A stretch of 64,000 bases of DNA from Erigeron canadensis. Taxonomy: Eukaryota > Streptophyta > Magnoliopsida > Asterales > Asteraceae. The translations under genes were made by a program, and so were the position numbers. Each line of letters begins with the position of its first letter. The stretch's first letter is position 1. Below the pieces are notes generated by a model that did not search any database, was not told the DNA's origin, and saw only the letters and a list, made by a program, of their open reading frames with translations. The stretch covers positions 2,416,501 through 2,480,500 of the forward strand of contig NC_057768.1 in the NCBI RefSeq assembly GCF_010389155.1, read 5' to 3'. Of the stretch, positions 24,486 to 34,556 are shown piece by piece.

Positions 24486-24618
24486 TTATAAAAGAGTGTT
24501 GCAGAAATTATAAGGTGGAATATGAGACGTGAGAAGACAAAGAAAGGTTTGGTAGAATAAAAAAAACACGATTGAATGAATAACTACTATCTACGGGTTA
24601 TGCAGTATGGATCAGAAC

Positions 24619-24892
24619 TCAGGATGGTTTGCGAGCACACTGTTAAAATAATTAAAAAAAGAAGCTAGTTAGTATAGAATCATTGAGATATAGTCTAGTG
24701 ATAATCAAATGAAATGTATGCATATAAACAGATAATACTATAAGAGAATCTTACGTTGGAGTAAGCAGCAGATTTGAATTTCTTAATTCCACCGTTTGGT
24801 CGCACGTCTTCAATTCCGTAGCCGAGGGGAGCTTCGTAGAACAAGGATTTACTACTACTACTAGACTTCTTCTTGCCGGCTTTCGATTCCAT
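24619..24892 (-). CDS. Conserved small uORF of SAMDC mRNA, 52 aa, one intron
   Basis: The leader encodes a conserved peptide starting MESKAGKKKSSSSS. Exon 1 24892-24755 encodes 46 residues up to AAYSN; a 115-bp GT-AG intron (24754-24640) follows; exon 2 24639-24619 encodes CARKPS and stop. The central LFYEAPLGYGIEDVRPNGG block and the CxRKPS end are hallmarks of the plant SAMDC uORF, whose translation stalls or blocks reinitiation when polyamines are high. The stop codon is 133 nt upstream of the main ATG. The intron is conserved in position in many plant SAMDC genes. Confidence 0.95.
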
Positions 24893-24900
24893 TAGATCAT
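24892..24900 (-). CDS. Tiny uORF (Met-Ile-stop) overlapping the small uORF by one base
   Basis: ATGATCTAATG: the tiny frame ATG ATC TAA shares its last A (24892) with the ATG of the small uORF. This one-base overlap is the conserved arrangement in plant SAMDC leaders: ribosomes that read the tiny frame can bypass or restart at the small one, which tunes polyamine control of the main ORF. Confidence 0.9.
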   Translation of the reverse strand: MI

Positions 24901-24909
24901 TCAATTGTC

Positions 24910-26228
24910 CTGCATATATACAGTGGAAACCGTGTAAGAACCAGATATATGTCACTGGATAATGCATAAATTCAACATAAGATAGAAGTAACATATAAAA
25001 GGTAGCATTCAAAATCCAAAAAAACGAGCACTTATGTATGTACTTCTCTTTAAGCATGTTACTGTATTATGTTTCAGATGATCGGCCAATTATAAAAATT
25101 GTTGTTTTATAACATGCTACTGGCTTAGCCGCTCGCTGTTACATCTCACACAGCTTTGTAGATAGTTAAAAAATATTTTTTTAAAAGTTAGATGGTTAAA
25201 AACAAAACCAACAAAAAACATTATGTTGCTATCACAAATAACCATTATAACTATCATTCAAATACTTTTAATGATTAAACATTTTACAAGGTTTAATAAT
25301 TTGTTTTTGACAAACCTTTTATAGAACAACACATACGTTAATACATGACCCATATAGTTTAACTATAAACTTACTTGGTATATTTCAAAATTCCTTTAAC
25401 ATATCAAACGTAAACAATACTTTCATTCGACAAGTTCTTTACGTAACTGTTAACTCTCAAAAAAGAGACCAACTTGTAAAAATAATCCAAGTTCTTATAC
25501 AATTATTCCAAACTAATAATATTTGCATTGAAATGTATCGTATTGAGCTAGACTTTACAATACAATTTAGCTTAAAAGAATCTACATAACTAACAAATTC
25601 TTAAACTATAAGTATAACTTTAGCTAATATAAACCTTTTATAATAACAATAAAAGTATGAATGACTCTTTTAATCCAAATATCAAAATCGATGTAAAAAT
25701 CAACGGTATGTTAACACCTGGTAGCATACAGTTTAAAACCAAACAATTCTAAAAGAACAATGCAAATCTACACATAAACATTAATATATATATATATACA
25801 CATATATATATATATAAACCAACAATAACCACATGTATTATTAATTTATTATTATGCATAATACTGCTTCTTCATAATCAAATATATCAGCAAATAAGAG
25901 TAAATTATCCAAAACAATGTAGATATAATATATACATATATATATATACAACGTATTTTCTTTACAAATATATATCATCTATAATAACATTGTAAATTTA
26001 AATGATCAGAAACATAAATAGTCAATTAAAAATTAAAAACTAAACCTAGATAGATAAGTTTAATTAAAAATAAGAAAACAGAAAATAACATATGAATCCA
26101 CAATCAGGATGATAATCAATTACTCGTAATAATATTCTTAAAATAAAAAATCACAGATGAACATATATAAACCCTAGAAATAATATAATAAAAACATCAA
26201 AAAAATTTTAAAGAATTGAGTAACGTAC
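24910..26228 (-). other. SAMDC leader intron, about 1.32 kb
   Basis: The donor is ATCG|GTACGT at 26229/26228 and the acceptor TATATATGCAG|GACAATTGA at 24910/24909, just upstream of the tiny uORF. The intron is AT-rich with (TA)n tracts and no repeats of note. I infer it from the splice signals and the known gene structure; further alternative exons inside cannot be excluded. Confidence 0.7.
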
Positions 26229-26380
26229 CGATTGGTTATGAATAAAAATTCAGAGAAATAAAAATGGGTTAATTAATAGGATTGTAGATTGGGTTAATTG
26301 ATAGATTGAACGAAAAGGTAATTTGATAAAAAGAAGGAAGAAAGCACGCAATTGATTTTGAGAATTTTATTTTTGTATAA
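26229..26380 (-). other. SAMDC first (non-coding) exon
   Basis: A pyrimidine- and A-rich leader on the minus strand between the TATA box and the GTACGT donor, lacking long reading frames that fit any protein. The 5' limit is an estimate placed about 30 bp downstream of the TATA box. Confidence 0.6.
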
Positions 26381-26407
26381 TGATTTGTGGAAAAGGGTCT
26401 GGGAATT

Positions 26408-26424
26408 GTATATATAGTACGTGG
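26408..26424 (-). promoter_or_regulatory. SAMDC TATA box with adjacent ACGT core
   Basis: On the minus strand CTATATATAC follows a CCACGTAC element a few bases upstream. The TATA box fits a start about 150 bp upstream of the leader-intron donor. The ACGT core could bind bZIP factors; this is inference only. Confidence 0.6.
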
Positions 26425-26479
26425 AAAAATATATAACGCCCAGCCCAACTCGGCCTGGCCCAACAAGTAACCGTGTAAA

Positions 26480-28600
26480 CCACGTATAAATTACGCTACT
26501 AACCAACAAGGGAGCATCTTTTAATCCTTGGATCTAATTGAGAATCTGATACCGGAGTCTGATTTGATCACGGAATCTACTTGTTGACTGGGGTTTAAAA
26601 CAGGTCATGAGGATGTAATTCTATCCCCCATAAGAATGAAAAACTATAAATTCCCTATCACTATTTATTAGTAATTTTTAATATATTAAAAACCATTCTA
26701 AATCTTGAGCTTTTGTTTAATATTTTATAGAATAGATTACATGAATTGTACCTGAAGTATACTCCATGACCATTTTGGTACAATTTTTTAAATTCTTATA
26801 CCTAAATTTTTCAAAATCTTACTTGTACGATACGTAAGATTGATGACCGTCTATTTGGCTGTTAAATTCATCTATTTGAGAACTATTTTTGTTATTTTCT
26901 AACAAGAAACCAAAAGGTAATTATTTTATATAGTAATAAGATTTATTAGTTAACAAAATATACATAAATAGCCACAACATTATAGTTTTCGTAAGTTACT
27001 ATGAGATTTCATGATTTGTAATTTAAATACCAAAATATTGAAAACTTCACTTCTGAATCGGTTTAGGCAACTTGAATTTAGAGTGTGGCCGGTCTTTCGA
27101 CTTTTGCTCATACATAGCCAAAACTATAAAGAAAAATAATTTCGTATTTTAAACATGAATCTGTTTCTACTTATTTTTGTTTTGCTGACACATAAGTTGG
27201 GGAGAAGACTAAGGTATAAATTTTGATCCTTCTTTTTTTCTTTAAACTTTCTGTCTTTTAAAAATTAAAAATACATTTTTTATTCACTAATATAAACTTC
27301 TTCATTTAATATACTTATAATACCTTTAATGAAATAAGTAACATAGAAGATAGATCTCAATTTAAAATACCATCTTTAATATCAATTACTTTTATATTTA
27401 CCGTCATCATCGCCCCATCACTGTCACCACTGCCGTCTCCACCACCGTCACCACCACCCCTCACTACTCTCACTGCCGCCGCATTGCGTGAGTATAAGTC
27501 TAGTTAAATAGAATATGAATAATGTAGATTTGTTTGGTGTTAAAAAGAAAAATAACATATTTCAGCATTCAATTATGGAATTCTACAAAATTAATAAATT
27601 AAACTAAAAAATGTGGGGAAAAAAAAATTGTACCTATCATATTGTGGATTTATCATTTATGTGTAAAGGTAATCATACTTTTTTTAAGAATTTAATTTTG
27701 TGTAAAGCTAAAAAAAAAAATTTCAAGATCTATCTCCAAAATAATAGAGTTTCGAATCATATTCTTGCCTTAGCATTAGCATTATGGGTATGACACTTTT
27801 TGAACCACCCACCCTATTAAGGAATTTTATTTATCTGTCAAACATGCAATTTTTGTGGCCATGAATTAATCAACGATATTATGTAACGTCATAGTTACCT
27901 TACTCTTTTGACAAAGTGTTTTGGATTTTATCATGATAATATTCTATTGCTTGCTTTTTTTTCTTGTCTCTAAACGAACAATTCAAGAATTTTTTTCTCT
28001 CAAGTATATACTTGGTAAAGCTAAGTCCAATTATATACACATGATATGAATGAATCTTAATTATCTCTCTATAATTCGTATTGAGTATTAAAAATAATCG
28101 AAAATTATAAACAAGTCGGAATACTATTTCAATCTCTAGCTTGCATAAGAAAGAAGCTTGTACTTTCAAATTTCAACGAAACAAAGATGCATCCATTTTA
28201 TGTTTTTGCGCACACACAAAATTAGCAAAATTGAATTTCTTCATTTTATGTTTTCTATTGGTGCTTGTTAAAATTATACTCAATACTCGTAATATATGCG
28301 TGGATACATTGAACCTATATCTACCTATATGCTGAAGAAGATATATCCATAGCAAGCCACGTAATAGACTAATAGGACAATATCTCATATCATTGTAAGT
28401 GCCATTGTGCCAATAAGCTAGAGTCTTTATCACGGCCGTTTCATGGTTTTAAAAGACCTGTTCTATATTAAAATAGGCCCGTATTTAAATAACTTTTAAA
28501 ATGTAAGTTATGATTGTTCATAATTTTTTTGTTTATTTAGAGTATAATAAAATCATTTCATATCAATGATAAACTAAAAATAAAGTAAGGATAATAATGA
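26480..28600. other. Spacer; Helitron-like 3' terminus at about 27470-27503
   Basis: Mostly AT-rich. A CCACC/CCGCC-rich stretch (27405-27485) ends with GCATTGCGTGAGTATAAGT and CTAG (27500-27503) before T, the look of a small Helitron 3' end on the plus strand. A related stretch lies in inverted orientation at 30787-30970. The element's 5' end is not clear. No gene recognised. Confidence 0.5.
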
Positions 28601-28629
28601 AAAAAAAAAAGAAAAGAAAAAAAAAAAAT

Positions 28630-28690
28630 CAAAGACTTGCTAAAAATTTCTTGTAGTCGAAAACCAATTTACTATAACTAAGTAAAAGTG
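28630..28690. repeat. Short match to 63545-63605
   Basis: AGACTTGCTAAAAATTTCTT and the next 40 bases resemble the sequence at 63548 onward near the right-edge gene. With the match at 31046-31260 it marks a second copy of that locus, split by about 2.3 kb of inserted repeat DNA. Confidence 0.6.
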
Positions 28691-31045
28691 GCCAAATGAT
28701 TAGGTTGGATAACGGTCAAAACGAGTAATTTCTTTATAGACCAATGCTTTACGTCTATCTTGATTGAATATGAATTCTCTTGTATAACAAATTGCTGCAA
28801 CTAAAATAGTTGCAAGGGAATTATGATTCATTGGGTTAGTCAAAGTCAAAATTTACCAAAAAAAATAAGCAAAACACTCGTTAACTTGTTATCCCCGCCT
28901 ACTTATTAGGCTGAGGGAGAGCTTCACCGCCCATTCCCTCTCCTCCCCGTCTACTCCCTAAATGCACGGAGTGCTTCCCGTCCCTCCTCGCCCCTCCCCA
29001 CCCTTTTTTATTTAATTTATTTTTTATCAACAAATAATTAAAACTTTTATTTAATAAATTAAAACTAATATAATATTAAATTAATTTAACAAAATAAAAC
29101 ATGAAACTACAATCTAAAACGAAACAACAACACAATAAATAACTTTAAAATAGTCATAAACTTATAATACTACAAATAAAAATAATGATAATGATAATAA
29201 TGATAATAATAATTTATTCAATTTTTTTTAATAACTTATACAAAACAAAAGAAAAAACTTTTAGCTAAATTTAATAAATAGTTTAAAACCTTAGGGTGTA
29301 AAATGTAAATACATAAACTTATCCTTTTGGGAATCTTGGGCTGCGTGACTCCATATTCCTCAAGGCACCATCACCTGAAACTTTATATATATATATATAT
29401 ATATATATACTAGTCCTAATACCCATATGATATACGGTAGCTATATAAATTATATCATAAGTAAATTCGAATATGCCTCATACATGATTCGTGAGTATGA
29501 AATAAATTATGGTTAAAATAAACTGATTATCGAAGCTAAATTATAATAAACAGTAATGATATATATATATATTTAGTTAGAGTGTTGAATTTACCTTAAA
29601 TTTTTAGAATTACATCAAAATCGAAACTTGTAAATATAGTGGATGACCACAAATACCCTTGTAATTTCGGATCTTAAACTCAAAATTTTGAAATTTTCAT
29701 GTTAATAACTTATTATTATAAGAAATATAAGTAAATATGAGTTGAAGAATTGAAAAAGAAATAGAAAATTTAATTATTAATAAGAAAACGATCAATCAAA
29801 TAAGATTATAATGTCTTTTGTATTAATAACTTATTACAATATAAATTTTCACATGAAAAACTAAAACAAAATACATATAAAAGCTATTAATATGATCAAA
29901 ATATAATTCGTTCTATGATATGCTGTCTAAAATTCTCAATTGTGATTTACTTAACACCAATGATATGGAGATCTAAATATTTTACAATTCTAATTCTAAG
30001 CAAATTCATATTGGTTGTAACTTTATTTAATAGATAAGTTAACAATTCTACTTCTATACAAATTCATATTGGTTGTACCTTTTTGATTTAATAATTAGAG
30101 ATCGTAATGATTTACAAAAATAATTTTAATTATTTAAGGTAACTAAAAATTAAAACTTATTTAATTTAGACTAAAAGAACATGTATCACTTAAATACACC
30201 GCCATGTGTTGGTCAATGAATGTTATAATCATGTTTTAGTTTATTGGTAGATTTTGTGTATATATATCACGGAAATGCCAGGCTAGTTAAAAAAAAAAAA
30301 AAAAAAACATAACCAACGGTCGAATATAACGTTCACAAAGTGGAGACCAACCCGGGGATGGCTCTCCCTATTGTGCTCACCACCCAACCACTCCGTCCAC
30401 CCTTAAGGCTCGACGGGAGCCAAATCAATTATTCTTATGATTAGGAAAAAGTGCTTGAATAGGATTATAGCTGGATTTATGTTGATTGACTATGGAACAG
30501 GCATATTTGTTTTGTTAATCATTAAGTAACTGAATTAATAAAGTAACTGAATAAATATAACGTCTATATGGATTAAACCAATATGATTATTTATTTGTTT
30601 ATTAAGTCAGAAAAACAAACACTTTTAATGACTTAATGAATTAAATATTTTTGATTAAGTCATGATTTTTTTATTTAGACCCTAACAGGATTTCGAGAAG
30701 CATGTGATAAGTTTTGTAAGAAAAAGAAGAGATTATTGAGATGAATAATGTAACAACTACAAATCTCATTGTTACTCACTTAAGGGGTACCTGTGCAACG
30801 TGGTGACAAAGGCGGTGGTGGCGGCGACAATGGTGGTGGGGTGGTAGGAGTGTAGTGTTTATGTAAAAGTAATTGATGTAAAAGAAGATTTGTAATTATG
30901 TTATAGGTTGAGGGTGTATTTTGTCAATAATTTCATTAAGGATATTATAGGTATATTAGCTAGAGATATTTAAATAAATATACAAAAGATAAGGTATGTT
31001 AAGGTTTACTGGATCATTATTTGAAAAGTTATCTTTGACATGTAT
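28691..31045. other. Repeat-rich spacer with Helitron termini
   Basis: A Helitron-like 3' end on the minus strand lies at about 29409-29445 (stem ACCGTATATCATATGGG then CTAG before T). CTAG also follows an imperfect stem at about 30262-30286 on the plus strand. C-rich DNA at 28890-29005 and 30350-30415 and an A-run at 30291-30307 look transposon-derived. No gene recognised. Confidence 0.4.
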
Positions 31046-31260
31046 TTGTAAGATCATCGGACAGTTCTTCTATTGCCTTCTCTCTATACAATGATATATT
31101 CATATTGCATACCCTCACAGGGTTATTTTACAAAGGTCACTTTTATGACAACCAAAATTCTAATTAAGTAGTTCTGTTAAATTTCTAGAATTACTTTAAC
31201 TTTTCGTAAATGCATTGCATGGGAAGAAATCAAGAAATACTAATCACAGTACTTATTTAT
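31046..31260 (-). pseudogene. Decayed copy of the right-edge gene fragment
   Basis: Matches 63760-64000: shared words include CAGTTCTTCTATTGC, ACAATGATATATT, AAGTAGTTC and TTAAATTTCTAGAA. On the minus strand the QNPERVFNISLYGE frame is broken here and the middle of the exon is replaced. It is a non-functional duplicate of the gene at 63742 onward. Confidence 0.75.
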
Positions 31261-31422
31261 ATTTTCTCAGTGTTTTTTCTGTATAGTTTTATATTATATT
31301 AATAACGTTATCCGGCTCTTCAACCGGTGGACCAGTAAGCGATTCGACATCCAGGTCGTGAAAACATTGTTGAGTAACCTTCAGTTTGTTCGTTTTTTAG
31401 AACTAACATCTCGTTGTGTACT

Positions 31423-31656
31423 CAAAGCAGCATGGTTGGATCAGGTAAACACCCTTGCCTCTGGAGGCAAAAGTCATGGGTTCGATCCTCATCCCATGCA
31501 AAGGTTGTAGGGTCTTTTCTACCATTTAGGTAGAAACTGGAAGCACCCTCTCTACTTAGGTAGAGGTAAGGTCTGCCTACATCTTAACCTCCTCATACAC
31601 CGTCGAGGTATTGGGGCTCAAAACCCGCAGAAGACGGCACTGAGCAGTTACTTACT
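31423..31656 (+). mobile_element. tRNA-derived SINE, 234 bp
   Basis: Flanked by a perfect 15-bp duplication ATCTCGTTGTGTACT (31408-31422 and 31657-31671). The head has a polymerase III promoter: an A-box-like TGGTTGGATCAGG and a clear B box GGTTCGATCC (31479-31488). The tail GGTAAGGTCTGCCTACATC resembles Au-type plant SINEs. Length and structure fit a full-length SINE. Confidence 0.92.
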
Positions 31657-31689
31657 ATCTCGTTGTGTACTTAAATCCCTAACAACGTA

Positions 31690-31764
31690 GATAGTTGATG
31701 TTCTTTTCTAATTTCTCAAGTTTAGTATGTTTCACTTTGTGATTTTAAATTTGCTTTATTCTAT
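31690..31764. repeat. Segment shared with the 54.1-55.3 kb array
   Basis: GTTGATGTTCTTTTCTAATT and the following bases to TTTGCTTTATTCTA recur at about 54138, 54743, 54978 and 55258. Here the segment ends at the left duplication of the MITE at 31765, so those copies show the unfilled site. Confidence 0.85.
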
Positions 31765-32055
31765 GGGATGAGTATTTTGGAATGTAACAAACTTTGAACG
31801 AATGTCTATAGTAGGAAATAACTAAAGTTATGTGTATTGTATGTAAACAACTCGAAAATAATGTTTATTGTATGTAAGAAAATGTATTCAACCAATTAAA
31901 ATCATATAAGTGGCACCTCTATATGGTTGCCACATATGTTTTCTTACATACAATAAACATTTTTTAAAGTTGTTTACATACAATACACACAACTTTAGTT
32001 ATTTCCTATTATAGACATTCGTTCAAAGTTTGTTACATTCCAGAATACTTATCCC
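31765..32055. mobile_element. MITE family G3, copy 2, upstream of DC1 gene 1 (291 bp)
   Basis: Ends GGGATGAGTATTTTGGAATG and its inverted partner ending ACTTATCCC. The 9-bp duplication TTATTCTAT (31756-31764, 32056-32064) is perfect. The two halves pair almost throughout (ATGTGTATTGTATGTAAACA against TGTTTACATACAATACACA). It ends 197 bp before the start codon of DC1 gene 1 and so probably lies in its promoter. Confidence 0.95.
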
Positions 32056-32252
32056 TTATTCTATAGGTATACTCAAACCTTGTAAAGCACTTAAGAAATA
32101 ATCTCACCATACAAATTTTAAGCTCCGTTATAATTTTTCTATCAAATTTTTACACACTTTCTTTCCAAACAAACAATCTGTAGTCATAATTAGTAGCAAA
32201 ACCACATAACACTCTTTTAAATCTGCCTTCCCTCGTAAAGATAAACATCAAA

Positions 32253-34556
32253 ATGGTTACAATTACTCAACATGAGCATCCACTCCGGCTCATAGATTTG
32301 CAACCAAATTTTCCACATTATGAAGAAGATTATGATGATGACAGCAATGATGATGACGACGACGATTTAAGTACACAGAAAGCATTTCCATGTTTCCAAT
32401 GTGATCGGTGTGACAAAGAGATCAATTGGTTTCATAGATATTACTATAAGTGTAAAACTCATTCATGTGACTATTCACTCCATAAGTTTTGTGGAGACCT
32501 TCCTCTAACATTAAAACACACATCACACCCTGATCATACTCTTACCCTCTCATATGATCTCGTTACCACGTGCTATTGTGTTTTATGTCGAAGATATGAT
32601 AGATCTGGATTCTGTTTCAAGTGTTCCAAGTGTAATTTCCAAATTCATGCTAATTGTGTTATAGCATCAACTGAAAATCCATTCATTTACCACCCTAGCC
32701 ATGGGCACCCTTTAGCAGCTATACTTAAACCAATCTCGTCCAACTGTAATGCTTGTGGAAAAACACATAACGGAACTTTTTATCTGTGTGTCACCTGTTA
32801 CGACTTTTGCATTCATAGTGACTGTGTGTTCCTACCAAAAACATTAAAAATTCAAGATACTACAAAAAATATTTTCTTTCATAATCATCCCCTCATTCTT
32901 TCTTATTCCTTCCCAGATCAAGAAGCTAACTTTTACCCTAGGTGCAGGGTGTGTAACAAGTATTTCACTAATGAGAACCTATGGATTTTTAAATGCGAGA
33001 AATGCAGGTATTATACTCATCTGGATTGCACAACATCAAAAGAAGAGTCATTCATGCCTTTCATCTCATCTTTCGGTATATTTTGGTTCACATAAATTTA
33101 ATTAGGATTATTCTAGCTTGTGTTGAGTGTACATCGTTGTTTATACTTGGTATTTTATAAAATTCGATTTTATTTTAAAGAACGGTGAAAATATGAGTTT
33201 ATAGTTGAGATAAAATAAGTATTAAAATTAAAATTAATGAATATTTATATGTACGTACTTTGGAATATTTTCAGAAAACGATAAATTCATTTATTGTATG
33301 CTAACAAAGAGGTCGTCAAAGCACATTTTAACTACTAATGATCAACCACCCCTTGTCGTCGTCGTCACCCATCACCCCACCGCCACGACCATCACTTTAC
33401 GTGGGTACACAAGTAGTGTTAAAGGAAACCTCTTTTTTTATTTGGTCACTAGATTTTATTTATTTAAACTTTGATCGAAGGTTAATTATATTTTGAATTT
33501 AAACATTATTTATATATATATATTTTCAATTAATGTTTACCAGGCAAGAATCTCATCAAAGATTATGAAAATTCCAGTTATCCAGATCTCATTCATCTCC
33601 CCTTTCCCGATGAAAGTTATAGCATACTAAAACACCTATTTTTCAAAAACAAAAGAAGCTATGGAACGTCGTTAACAACAAGTGAGAGTAACTTACGCAA
33701 TTTCCATCAACACTCCCTTACTCTAGTCCATACATCAGAGTGCAATGATATCTCAAAGCCATCCTCCTCAAGAACCAATAATGTTGTATCTTGTCATAAC
33801 CCAATGACGAAGATTGAACTATTATGCAATGGATGTGTCAGGCCGATCACAAGTATGCCATTTTACAAGTGTGCCAATGAAGACGAGAACTGCAACTTTG
33901 TTCTTCATGAGTGGTGCACTCGAGTTCCTATGGAATTGAAAGATTATCCGGATCACCCACAACATCCACTCAAATTCCATCCAAACGTCCCTGATAAGCG
34001 TTTCTCCATTTTCTATTGTCGTGTTTGTGACTTGTGGGGTAATGGATTTGCCTATAGCTGTGTACAATGCGACTATCATATCGACGTTAAATGTGGTTTC
34101 ATTCCAGAAAAAATAACTCACCAAGCTCATCCGAATCATGTCCTCTCAAGGGTTCAGGAAAAAGTTCACTACCACCCAAACAAATGTCGCCTATGTTTGG
34201 AAGGAAGTTATTGGGATCCATTTTCATTCCTTTGTCACACTTGTAACGTATTTATACACGTTAATTGTGCTCTTTTATTGCCACGTGAAATCAGGCACAA
34301 GTGTGACAAGCACCCCCTAAGCTTGAGTTACTTCCCGGTTGAAAATCATAAGGGTGAATACTATTGTGAAGTTTGTGAGGAGGAATTCGATCCTCAACGA
34401 TGTTTCCACCATTGTTATGAGTGCGTACAATCAATTCATTCAACTTGTGCACCGCTAATAATTGAGTTTGAAAGAGTTGAACATCGATACCGTTATAGAG
34501 GCATTTATCAGTTAGTTAATATAAATGTAATAACCGTCACCCGAGCGACCGTCTGA
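32253..34556 (+). CDS. DC1 (Cys/His-rich C1) protein, gene 1, C-terminus cut off by an LTR
   Basis: Exon 1 32253-33075; GT-AG intron 33076-33543; exon 2 from 33544. The junction codon GGC (phase 1) joins SSFG to KNLIKDYE in frame. The N-terminus HPLRLIDLQPNFPHYEE leads into an Asp-rich run, then repeated DC1 modules: CFQCDRCDKEI...YKC...HSCDYSLHKFC; CYCVLC...KCSKCNFQIHANC; CNACGK...CVTCYDFCIHSDC; CRVCNK...CEKCRYYTHLDC; and in exon 2 four more (e.g. CRVCDLWGNGFAYSCVQC, CRLCLEGS, CEVCEEEFDPQRC). DC1 domains are plant zinc-binding modules related to C1 domains; most have no known ligand. At 34526 a solo LTR interrupts the gene after VNIN; nine LTR-derived residues and a stop follow, giving a predicted 611 aa. 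The missing last module is at 37078-37255. Confidence 0.85.
33076..33543 (+). other. Intron of DC1 gene 1
   Basis: Donor TTTCG|GTATAT, acceptor TTTACCAG|GC, same position and phase as in gene 2. A C-rich stretch with CACCCCACCGCCACGACC and TTTACGTGGGTACAC at 33365-33410 resembles a small Helitron 3' end, so the intron may hold a decayed element. Confidence 0.8.

Noticed and set aside
31430..31500. A tRNA gene
   Set aside because: The pol III boxes belong to a SINE; no acceptor-stem pairing or proper anticodon arm is present.
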